Assembly (NCBI RefSeq): GCF_007741475.1
Contig: NZ_CP036261.1
Span: 6,945,798 to 7,009,797, forward strand
DNA from: Rosistilla ulvae
Lineage (GTDB): Bacteria > Planctomycetota > Planctomycetia > Pirellulales > Pirellulaceae
Direction: 5' to 3'
Length of the DNA: 64,000 bases
The notes below the pieces were generated by a model, which saw only the letters and a program-made list of their open reading frames with translations, made no database searches and was not told where the DNA came from. Of this stretch, positions 39,806 to 48,800 are shown one piece after another. Position 1 is the stretch's first letter. Every line of letters begins with the position of its first letter. Position numbers and translations under genes: made by a program.

Positions 39806-40011
39806 ATCGCTCGCCACCAATGCCAGCGGCGATTCCGAAAGGGACTTTTACAGGGCAGTCGGCGGTTTGAGCGCAGCGAATCGCTGGAGTCGAGGCTTCA
39901 GCCGAAACGTTCCCGCCGCTGCGTTTCGACCAGAATCAAAGGCCCCAACATCCCACCGCCCCCGTTCGGGAGATATGGCCAACGGCCCGGCAATTTGCCT
40001 CATAAATCGCG
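39806..40011. repeat. Short intergenic repeat-like segment
   Basis: 206 nt between convergent genes. It contains GGTTTGAGCGCAGCG-type and ATGGCCAACGGCCCGG phrases. The second recurs as GGGCCAACGGCCCGC near 42327, so both are fragments of the genome's dispersed intergenic repeats. Confidence 0.5.
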
Positions 40012-41961
40012 CTACGACTTGTGAGGCCGCGTCATCAGCAGGAATGCGGCGATGATTGCGATCGCGACCGCCAGCGTGCTTGCGGTCACTGCGGTCGGCG
40101 AGAGTGGCAATTCCATCGAGGTGATTCCCACAGCGGCCAACCCGGCCAGTCCGACCGCGGTCAACGCTTCTCCGGCAATCACGCCTGAAGAGAACAGGAT
40201 GCCGCGATGCAACACGCGGTCGTGATCCGATTTGACGGTTCGCCGGGTGTGCAGATGTGCGATCAGCCCACCGAGCAAAATCGGAGTGGCCAGTCCGAAG
40301 GGAAGGTACATGCCGACGGCGATCGGCATCAAGTGAGCGCGATGTGTGGTGCGACGCTTGAGGATTTCGTCGATGATCAAAATCACCACGCCCAATCCGG
40401 CTCCGATACCAATCAAATGCCAAGGCAATTCGCCTTCGCCCGAAAAACCGCGAGCCAGACTGGCAAACAGACTCGCTTGCGGTGCCGAGAGCTTTTCGCC
40501 TCCGATGCCACCGGGCGTGTTGTTGTGCAGCAGCGTCAGTACCGGCGCCATCACAAAGGCAGCGACACCGACTCCGGCGATCTGCATGATCTGTTGACGA
40601 AACGGGGAAGCGCCGACGATCGAACCGGTTTTTAAGTCGTTGCATACGTCGCCGCTGGTGCAAGCGACACAGCAGACGACGGCTGCGATTCCCAGCGTCG
40701 CGACCATCCCGGGCGTGCCTGAAAAATTAAACAACCACAACAAACCGCCAGCAGCCAACACGGCGGTGATCGTCATCCCCGATACCGGGCTGTTGGAGTT
40801 GCCGACGAGCCCCACGATGTAACTGGCCACCGCGGAAAAGAAAAATCCCATCGCCAACATGATTGCCGTTGCCAGCACGGTCACGCCGACGTTGTCGGTG
40901 AAGCGGAAATTCAGGATCGCCAACATCACGGTGCAGGCGATACCTAATGCTAAGATCAAGCCCGTGGGAATGTCGCGTTCGGTGTTCTTCAGCGGCAGGC
41001 CCTTGTTGCGGAAGCCTTGCGAGAGTTCGCGAACCGCGGCCAGCAGCCCCGCCCGGACGGCAACCAATGAACTCATCCCGCCGACCACCATCGCACCGAC
41101 GCCGACGTAGCGAATCTCGCTGCTCCAGATCGCCCAAGCTCCGGCGATGGGGTCGCTGTGTTGGCTGGCGCCACCGAGCAGAGGAATGCCGATCAGCCAG
41201 CCCAACGCGCCTCCGATAAAAATCAGGATCGCCACATGCAGTCGCACGATGAAACCCACGGCGACCAGCATCGGGGATAGATCGCCACCAAAATAAAAGA
41301 TCCGCTCCCCCGTCGTCCTGGCGACTTGCAACGTGTCGTGGATGATGCCAAGGAAGCCGGCGGCGATCTTGAACAAGGCTCCCAAAATACCGCCGATGAT
41401 CAAACTGTAAGCTGCGTCTTGCTGTTGGTCGTCGCTTTCTCCGGCTTTCAGCACCGCCGCACAGGCGACACCTTCGGGATAAGGTAGATCGTCGTTGTTG
41501 ACGACAAACACGCGTCGCATCGGGATCATAAACAGAATGCCCAGCAGCCCGCCGGTCAGCGCGACCATCGAAACGGTCCAGAAGTCGAAAGACTGCCAGT
41601 GGCCGATCAAGATCATCGCGGGCATCGTAAAGATGATCCCGGCGGCAAGCGATTCGCCAGCCGACGCACAGGTCTGCACCTGATTGGCTTCCAACACGCT
41701 GGAGCGGCGGAACAGCAATCGAAACAGCAGCATCGCCATGACGGCTGCGGGGATCGAAGCCGACACGGTCATCCCGGCCTTCAGTCCCACGTAAACGTTC
41801 GCGGCTCCCATCACGACCGACAGCAACAACCCCAACACGATCACGCGGAACGTCAACTCGCCCCCGCCCCAGCGATGACTGCCACCGGCGTCATCGTTCG
41901 TTGGAACGCGACCACGACTTGCGGGAATTGCATCGGGACTCGAAGACGCAGAATCATTCAT
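40012..41961 (-). CDS. OPT family oligopeptide/metal-chelate transporter
   Basis: 649 residues from the ATG at 41961 (MNDSASSSPDAIPASRG), which gives a short cytoplasmic tail before the first helix; a start 57 nt upstream is less likely. About 14-16 hydrophobic segments. ELTFRVIVLGLLLSVVMGAANVYVGLKAGMT and GESLAAGIIFTMPAM are typical of the bacterial OPT (YSL-related) branch. Proton-coupled uptake of oligopeptides or metal-siderophore-type chelates is the family role. There are no regulators or binding proteins nearby. Confidence 0.93.
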   Translation of the reverse strand: MNDSASSSPDAIPASRGRVPTNDDAGGSHRWGGGELTFRVIVLGLLLSVVMGAANVYVGLKAGMTVSASIPAAVMAMLLFRLLFRRSSVLEANQVQTCASAGESLAAGIIFTMPAMILIGHWQSFDFWTVSMVALTGGLLGILFMIPMRRVFVVNNDDLPYPEGVACAAVLKAGESDDQQQDAAYSLIIGGILGALFKIAAGFLGIIHDTLQVARTTGERIFYFGGDLSPMLVAVGFIVRLHVAILIFIGGALGWLIGIPLLGGASQHSDPIAGAWAIWSSEIRYVGVGAMVVGGMSSLVAVRAGLLAAVRELSQGFRNKGLPLKNTERDIPTGLILALGIACTVMLAILNFRFTDNVGVTVLATAIMLAMGFFFSAVASYIVGLVGNSNSPVSGMTITAVLAAGGLLWLFNFSGTPGMVATLGIAAVVCCVACTSGDVCNDLKTGSIVGASPFRQQIMQIAGVGVAAFVMAPVLTLLHNNTPGGIGGEKLSAPQASLFASLARGFSGEGELPWHLIGIGAGLGVVILIIDEILKRRTTHRAHLMPIAVGMYLPFGLATPILLGGLIAHLHTRRTVKSDHDRVLHRGILFSSGVIAGEALTAVGLAGLAAVGITSMELPLSPTAVTASTLAVAIAIIAAFLLMTRPHKS

Positions 41962-42524
41962 CGCTTCAAACTGCCAGGAGAATTGGTGGAAGGCCACACG
42001 GAGAACGAAACGAGTCATTCACCGAGGATGGCAAGTGAAAGGAATCCATCGCGTGCGCTACGGATTTGATGGGAGGGAATAAAGCCTAACCTTTTTGAGC
42101 CCACATTCAATCGAACGCCCGAGTTCAGCCCGTCAACCTCCCACCAATCGCAACGCCCCCGCAGAAGGCAGACCGTGTTTTGAGCGAAGCGAAACCCACC
42201 ACGGCCCCCAATGCGAAAACGCTCACAACGCGGTCACACCTGCACCGATCGAGTGCCGAAGGCCAGGCGATTTGCATTGCCCAGGCCATCGGCCTGGGAC
42301 CACATCGCACACGCGAACAAAGCAAGGGCCAACGGCCCGCAACAGAGGTTCGAGCAGGTATAGGTTGTGCAGCATATCGCAACATATGCCAGCACGAGCA
42401 AGAGGCTGCGTAGCGACAGCCGCCATTGAGAATGGCTTGGTTCGCTAATTGACGTTTTGAAGACAGACGGAATCTCCGCAGGGCAGAACGACCAAGTTTA
42501 CGCGGAGCACGTTCAACGTTGATT
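41962..42524. repeat. Intergenic region with hairpin repeats
   Basis: About 560 nt. It holds CCGTG/CACGG arms at 42173-42204 around a GAGCGAAGCG loop, the same loop type as the elements at 11.2-11.4 and 26.9-27.1 kb. There is a perfect 8-bp hairpin CCCAGGCC-ATC-GGCCTGGG at 42280-42298, and GGGCCAACGGCCC near 42327. No gene seen. Confidence 0.7.
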
Positions 42525-43490
42525 TCAAGATTCGCCCGATCCGCCGCTCGGGTTCACCGCATGGTTCTGCTTCATATGTTGAAGGCGACGAATGGCATGT
42601 TTGTAGCCGGCGTTGGCCGCACTCTCAAGCAACTGCATGCCTCTTTGGCTGTCGGGCATTACCCAGGGGCCGTCAAGCAGCATTGTCGCATGCTGGTACA
42701 AATGATGAGCCGAACCGCCTTCAGATTTAGGGAATCGGAACGAGAAAGTTTCGTCAAGCGAGCACGCCCAGTAAGCGTCTCCGGGCAATGCCGCCAAAGG
42801 GACATGCACCTGCTCGTTTCCATGCCACCGCAGTTGTCCGATACTCCTCTCGTCGCCGGTGGCAAATTGATATCGACAACGCAGGCTGCCATCGCTGCTG
42901 GTCACAAGTAGCTCGCTTCGGTATTGCGTGTCGAAATGGCACCACACAGACGCGGCGAATTTCCTGTTTGGCGATTTCCTGGTCTTGCCAATTTGGTACC
43001 TGAGCGCGTAGTCGTTCTCCTCAACCTGCTTCTTTGCCGCGAGGAATGGGGCCACATCAAAGGAAAAACGCTCGGCAGCGGAAAGGACTGCTGTATGAGC
43101 GAGCTCGAGCGCAAACGCCTGCTGCAACCTGCAACTACCTAAACCGCTCGACGGATCAGGAGGCACGTTCACCCAGACGCTTGCAATTCCCAGGACAGGC
43201 TCATCACATAAGGTCGGTGAATTAGGACATCCGTAGATGTTGAGTTTTTGGACATGGGGGCACTCAACGGGTAGAGCTGAGCGAAAATACATGGTGGCAC
43301 CGGTGTGCCAATTGGGGCAACCGACAAGATATGCCAGCCTGTTCGTGTCCCGTTCGTCAGCCGTCGGTTGCCTAGAACGTCCCAGAAACCCACGAACCTC
43401 GGCATATCGAAGATACTTGGCCATATTCAAAGCGTAACGGTTGCCATAACCGGGATCGCCCAATGTGATGTCCAAGGGTAATCGCGTCAT
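42525..43490 (-). CDS. Hypothetical protein with C-terminal Sel1-like unit
   Basis: 321 residues; I do not recognise the family. GGAG is 6-9 nt before the ATG at 43490. No signal peptide. The only familiar piece is at about 275-305: DSQRGMQLLESAANAGYKHAIRRL, a single Sel1/TPR-like helical repeat (A-x-x-G-x-x-x-A). The rest is rich in Trp, Cys, His and Arg. It follows the small zinc-ribbon membrane protein gene by 35 nt on the same strand and is probably co-transcribed. Confidence 0.7.
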   Translation of the reverse strand: MTRLPLDITLGDPGYGNRYALNMAKYLRYAEVRGFLGRSRQPTADERDTNRLAYLVGCPNWHTGATMYFRSALPVECPHVQKLNIYGCPNSPTLCDEPVLGIASVWVNVPPDPSSGLGSCRLQQAFALELAHTAVLSAAERFSFDVAPFLAAKKQVEENDYALRYQIGKTRKSPNRKFAASVWCHFDTQYRSELLVTSSDGSLRCRYQFATGDERSIGQLRWHGNEQVHVPLAALPGDAYWACSLDETFSFRFPKSEGGSAHHLYQHATMLLDGPWVMPDSQRGMQLLESAANAGYKHAIRRLQHMKQNHAVNPSGGSGES

Positions 43491-43525
43491 GGCGATCTCC
43501 GGTTCATGGCGTGGTTATCGCATTT

Positions 43526-43864
43526 CTATTGGCCGCGTTTCGCTATTCTGAAGGTCTGTTTCCAATTACATTCAGTGCAATACATCTTGACTCGTTTGCT
43601 CCAAGTCATGACCCACGATCCAAATGGCACAACAAGCAACAATCCGAGCAACTTTGGCAACGCGCCAATGTACGCTAGCATCATGGCTGCAAAGGCCAAA
43701 CGTGCAGCCCAGCTGAACCGACGTTTGTATCGTTTTGGAAACGTAATTTCGCCGAACTTCTTACCGCATTTTGGGCAATGTCGAGGCAGGTCGATGTAAC
43801 GTACAGTACCGCCTTCCTTGAGCGGCGTAGTATCGGTAGCGGTATACGGGTTCGATGATTCCAT
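43526..43864 (-). CDS. Small membrane protein with split zinc-ribbon
   Basis: 112 residues. CPKCG (about 30-34) and CTEC (about 96-99) would make a four-Cys zinc ribbon whose two knuckles are separated by two hydrophobic segments (about 52-70 and 72-88), so the ribbon halves face the same side of the membrane. There is no signal peptide; a Tyr/Thr-rich N-terminus. Function unknown. It precedes the 321-residue protein in a probable two-gene operon. Confidence 0.75.
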   Translation of the reverse strand: MESSNPYTATDTTPLKEGGTVRYIDLPRHCPKCGKKFGEITFPKRYKRRFSWAARLAFAAMMLAYIGALPKLLGLLLVVPFGSWVMTWSKRVKMYCTECNWKQTFRIAKRGQ

Positions 43865-44528
43865 TTCTTTTTATACTATTCCAAACGTATCCCAAGACGC
43901 CTTACTTCCGATAACTACGCATCTCACCGGCAGCCCGGCTGAGAATAGGTTTTATGTATGGTCTTTCTTATTTCTCACGTGGTTCCAGCGGGAACAGCTT
44001 CATCAGCACCGCTAATTCTCGCCATCCCCCCCCCCCGCCCGCAATGACTGGACATACCAATAGTGCCACCTCCCATTTACACAAGCTTTTGCGGGTTGTT
44101 GGGTCACGTATCACGCCTCCACCGCACATCGAACCGGCGGGGAAATTCCTCCCGCTCCGAATCGACCGGGTAGGATTCTTTGCGTTGAAACATCGCTTGC
44201 CAGGGGATTCGGATGCCGGAGTTTGTTCTGTCGCTGTGCCAGCTTGTCGCGGCGGATAAGTCGTTGGACGTTGCTGCGGCCTCCGTGGAGGGTGAGTCGA
44301 TCGACCGCGCACGGGTGGCTCGATCGCTGGGGAATGGAGGGCACCAAACGCCGTCGTTGCCCTCGACTATCCCAACAAGCAACGACGGAGGTTTGGCGAG
44401 CTGTTGTTGGTTGGGCTGTCCCGCCGAGAAGTCGCTTAAGATCGCTTCCCCGTCTTAATGATGTTGCCAGCATCGCCTGGCAATCGTGCGAAAGCAGATC
44501 GTGCGAGTTCTTGGCAGGGGCGGGCTGA
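43865..44528. other. Degraded intergenic region at island edge
   Basis: About 660 nt. It contains a run of eleven C at 44026-44036. An open frame at 44213-44458 (81 codons, starting MPEFVLSLCQLVAADKSLD) is protein-like in its first half but breaks into other frames afterwards, as expected of a decayed gene. I do not assign a function. Confidence 0.4.
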
Positions 44529-44879
44529 TGGCCGACAACAACGCAGCAGCTTCGTTCAACAAGAAGGACGGAATGCATGAACAATTCGCGTCTCACGTCG
44601 CCAACGAACCATTTGGGACACGATGGCAAAACGGCCGAGGCCCACTACCTGCAAGTCACCCCTGAACATTGGGAGCGAGCCAAGGAAAATGCCACCAACG
44701 GGGCAGAATCCTCCCTCAAGAGCGAAGAGCCACCAGAGCAAGAGCGCCGTGGGAACACCGGTGGGAACATTCGTGCTATTTCCCAGGCTTTTACAGCGTT
44801 TGAGGCACAAAAAAACCAGCGTTTCAGCCGACAAACGCCGCCAAAACACTGGTTATTTGCTAAGAAAAGTACCCCGTAG
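44529..44879 (+). pseudogene. Tyrosine recombinase/integrase C-terminal remnant (frameshifted)
   Basis: The C-terminal catalytic part of a planctomycete phage-type integrase can be read across two frames. From 44529: WPTTTQQLRSTRRTE. Then in a second frame from about 44573: MHEQFASHVANE. Then back in the first frame from about 44607: LGHDGKTAEAHYLQVTPEHWERA. The last piece contains the LGH box and the catalytic Tyr (HYLQVT). The box-II Arg would lie in RSTRRTE. The N-terminal and core-binding domains are absent upstream. The gene is therefore broken and inactive. It marks the left side of an accessory island. Confidence 0.75.
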
Positions 44880-44953
44880 GGGAGTCGGATTCGGTGCGAA
44901 TTCCCTAGGAAATGCTAACGAAAACTGTAATTGTGGGAACACCGGTGGGAACA
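44750..44953. repeat. Pair of 20-bp direct repeats
   Basis: The same 20 bases (TGGGAACACCGGTGGGAACA) occur at 44750-44769 and 44934-44953, 184 nt apart. Each copy itself contains TGGGAACA twice around an ACCGGT palindrome. The first is in the tail of the integrase remnant, the second just beyond it. They could be attachment-site remains or a small internal duplication. Confidence 0.75.
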
Positions 44954-45826
44954 GGCTTGCAGAACCTGATCCAGATACAGCTGAATTAACAACAATTTGG
45001 AACAACCTGTCCTCAGCCGACAAAGAAGTCTTGCTTGCGGTGGGACGCAGCCTGCAACGCAAGCGAAATGACAACGCCGATGAGAGCGGGGCGTCCACCT
45101 AAATTCCAGCGAAGTCTGCTGCTCGATGCAGTGTCCATTGTGCACAGCGTGAAAGCCAGGCTGCACGGAGCCGTCGCATACTGCATTCTTGCCGGACGAA
45201 CGGCATTGACACGCTGTCAAACCTGCCTTCAGGTTTGCCTCGCGCCGACTTGTCACTTCGAAAGAATGAGCATCAGGCCTATGGCGATCAGCCCGCCCAC
45301 TGGTACTTTCGAGATGCTCCGGTCGCTGAAACCGGAAGCAGGCCCAAAAACTCGGAAAACGTCTCCGGCGTCGGCCACCGGTGAAGTCAATATTGACCTC
45401 CGAATTTCCACGAAAGAGTCCGCGTACCTTTTCTTCCCCAAGTTTCTGCTGAGATAAAGCTATGCCCCCAAGTTTCTGTCCGGAAGTTTCTCCTGTCCCT
45501 TCCTTGTCCATTTTCTAAAATTATCGATAGACCCTGCAAAACACGGAACAACGCCATTCGTGGGTGGCCTTAGATTTCTACAGATCTGAGTCGAGAATCG
45601 ACGTATTAGCTCGCGAGCCAGTCACCCAGTCCAAACAACCAATACAAGTGCCCCCCCCCACATCGCGGAACAGTTGCCCCGCCAGAAATGCTGGTTTGAT
45701 AGCATCGAATTGGTCGATGCCCACCACATCACCCCACCCCCAATGGACCCGGCTCAGCGTTCTAGTAACAGTGCGACCAGTGTGGTCGATCTGGCTGATG
45801 AGTGAGGGGCAACCAAAGGATTGAAC
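44880..45826. other. Intergenic region upstream of the autotransporter
   Basis: About 950 nt. It holds the first perfect TTGACA-N3-TGTCAA palindrome (45206-45220) and a run of ten C (45650-45659) about 170 nt before the autotransporter start. A frame around 44940-45102 (LAEPDPDTAELTTIWNNLSS, then ADKEVLLAVGRSLQRK) is protein-like and may be the tail of a decayed gene linked to the integrase. No intact gene seen. Confidence 0.5.
45206..45220. repeat. Island palindrome site 1 (TTGACA-CGC-TGTCAA)
   Basis: A perfect 6-3-6 palindrome, followed by AACCTGCCTTC. Its exact reverse complement occurs at 62136-62150, there followed by AACCTGCGTTC. Located in the non-coding stretch between the integrase remnant and the autotransporter. 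Confidence 0.9.
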
Positions 45827-48800
45827 GTGAAAAAGTCCGCTTCCAACCTTCCGATTAAACGTCATTCGCTCTGCGCCCGCCGGCGTACCCGTGCTGCCCT
45901 AGCAGCGATTGTGTTAGGGCTGACTATGCCCGTCAATGCATCAGCCGCAACCACCGTGGTAACGGATCCTAACCTCGGGCCATTCCGTTTGGTTTTTCAC
46001 AACAACGGTGATGCGTTTGATGGAGAAACAGGAACGGCCGACTGGACCGCCGATCAACGCAGAGCGGTTGGCGATGCAGTCCGTAGTCAATTGGCCAACA
46101 TCAACGAACAGTCCGTTGCTCCAGGTTCGGTCGACCTGAACTTCATGATCGACTCGTCCGTTTCTGGGAATGCCTCAAACCGCTCAGAAACTTCGACGAT
46201 TAGTGGAATCCATGCGACACGTATTGAGCACGTCCTGCGGGATGGTGTCGCTCCTACCGATGTCGGACTGCCTGACGAGACGTTGATCCGATTTAGCCCC
46301 AACGCGGTGGCTAACTCAAACCGAGACGTGCGAGACTCATTAACTAGTGGGACTCGTGATCTGACTTCGGTCGTCGCTCACGAGCTCGGCCACTCTTTAG
46401 GATTTGGTAAGTCGCCGGATAGCTCCGGGAACTACACCAATGGACAGGACATCCAGGAATACGAGAAGAATCTCCGAGATTCCAACAGTGTTGCCGCTGG
46501 GAACGCCGCGTTTGTTTCCGACGACGAGGGAGTGGTTTGGGCCGGGCCGATCGCGAACGCTCTGCACGGTTCACCGATTCCCATCTATTCGCCGAATCCC
46601 TATTCTTCGGGAAGTTCATTGAGCCACCCTGATCGGCCTGTCACGTTGATGAACCGGAGTCACTCCGGTGACCCTGATGACAACGCAATTCGCAGTTTTG
46701 ATGAAATCGAGATGGCGATGCTGCGTGATTCCGGCTGGAGCACGATTACGACGACCTCCTTTTTCGGGAACAACGTGACGGCCACTGAAACTCGCAATTT
46801 GTCATCCTCCGATGGCACGGCATCGTTGATCATCGTCGGAAGCGATTCCGACATCACAACGACAGGCACTATTTCAGCTCAAGGCCTGTCGTCGAGCGGT
46901 GCTCAAGTCATTGGTAACCTCAACACGCTATCGTTGGGGAACGATGTTTCGGCAACCGGCGACGCGGTTGTCGGAGTAGTGATCGTTGGGACCGAGGACA
47001 ACCTTCTTCTACTTCGCGGTGGCAATACACTATCCAACGCAGGCGATTTAGCTGTCAACGATATAACGACTGGGCCTGATGCAACGAACGCGAGAGTTTA
47101 TGGAGTGCTCGTTATTGATGACGAGGACTTTTCATTGAACAACAACAGTGGAGCATCGATCAGTGCCACAGGGCAAGGAGCGACCGCGGTGAAGTTTGAC
47201 AATCACGAAGTGGCATCAAGCGAGCTCAAGTCGACCGTCGTCAACAATGGGCTCATTGCTGCTAACGGAGGCAGTTCGATCGCTGTGGATGCCGAAGGCG
47301 AACTTGATTTAACCAATGACGGAACGATTCAGAGTGGCGGCACTGGCTCGATTTCCATCTCAACGAGAGGGATCAGTGAGATCACCAGCTCGGGTGCCAT
47401 TCAATCGACTGGGAACGGGTCGACGGCGTTGCGCAGCTTCAGCAACCTCGACCTCGTCAACGACGGAACGATCGCCTCGACGGGGGACACCGCCCAAGCC
47501 ATCCACGGACGAGGAATCACCACGATCCAAAACAATGATTCGATCAGTTCGACAGGGGCAGGTTCGACGGCGTTGCACAGCGAGAGCAACCTCGACCTCG
47601 TCAACGACGGAACGATCGCCTCGACGGGCGCGAACGTCAAAACGATTGACGCCGAAGGTTTCACGCAACTTCGAAATAACGGTGCCATCACCGCGACCGG
47701 AATCGGTTCGACCGCAGTGCATTCCGAAAGTGCGTTGTACATGAACAATGCGGGAACGATCTCGGCCCAAGATCTGGGTGGGTCCGCCACGACAGCGATC
47801 ACGACTGACAACGAATACAGCCGGATCGCGATGTCGACCGGCGCAATCGTGGATGGCGATATCAGCTATACCGGATCGGATCCTAGTTTGCGAGCGGAAT
47901 TGTTATTCGGTACATCGTATGATGATCTGAACGCACCCTCGATCGGCCCGGCCGAAAGCGCCTTCGACTTTACGTTCAACGATGATATAACCGGAGATTG
48001 GGATCTAGGTTTCATTGGTGGATTATCACGCTTCGAAGCTCCCGGATCGATCAGCGGGATCCATGACATGTCGGTCGAAGCCGGAGCGACCGTGACCGGC
48101 GACGCCGACATCACCGGCACCAATGCAATGACCAACGCCGGCCGGGTCGTCAACGAAGGCGCGACGCATTCGTTCGATACGATCACCAACAACGCCACAG
48201 GGCGTTATCTTGGGACCGGCAACGTCGCCACCGTCAACGGTTTCATCAACAGCGGAACAATCGCCCCCGGCGACACGTTCGACGGGACCAACGAAGCCAA
48301 AGCGTTCGGGAATTTGAACGTGACGGCCGGTGACTTTAACAACAACGCCGGCACGTTGGAAATCGACATCGACGGGACCGGAACGACCCAAGACCGAATC
48401 GTCGTGACGGATCAAGCGATCATCGACGGCGGCGTTTTGGATGTCACGTCCACGATAAACGACGCGACCGTCGGCGCCATGCACACGTTCTTGACCTCAT
48501 CGGCATTGACGATCAATTCCGGACTGACACCGATCGATAACTTGGTCACCCGGCGGATGCTGCTTCGTAACGATGCGACGGACTATTGGCTATTGGTCGC
48601 CCGCGATGTCGCTTACGACGAACTCGGCCAGACGTTCAACGAGGATTCCGTCGGAATGTCGCTCGACGCGATCAAGGACGACGCGGCAGGCAACCCGTTG
48701 TTCGTTCCCTTGATCGATCAATTGGATTTGTTGCCCCAAGATTCCGACGTTCGAAGGGCGCTGAACCAATTGACCGGCGAGATCTATGCGACGTCGCTGT

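Noticed and set aside
45206-45212. TTGACA of the palindromes as sigma-70 -35 boxes
   Set aside because: No good -10 box follows at 16-18 nt in the copies examined, and the cluster lies between convergent gene ends.
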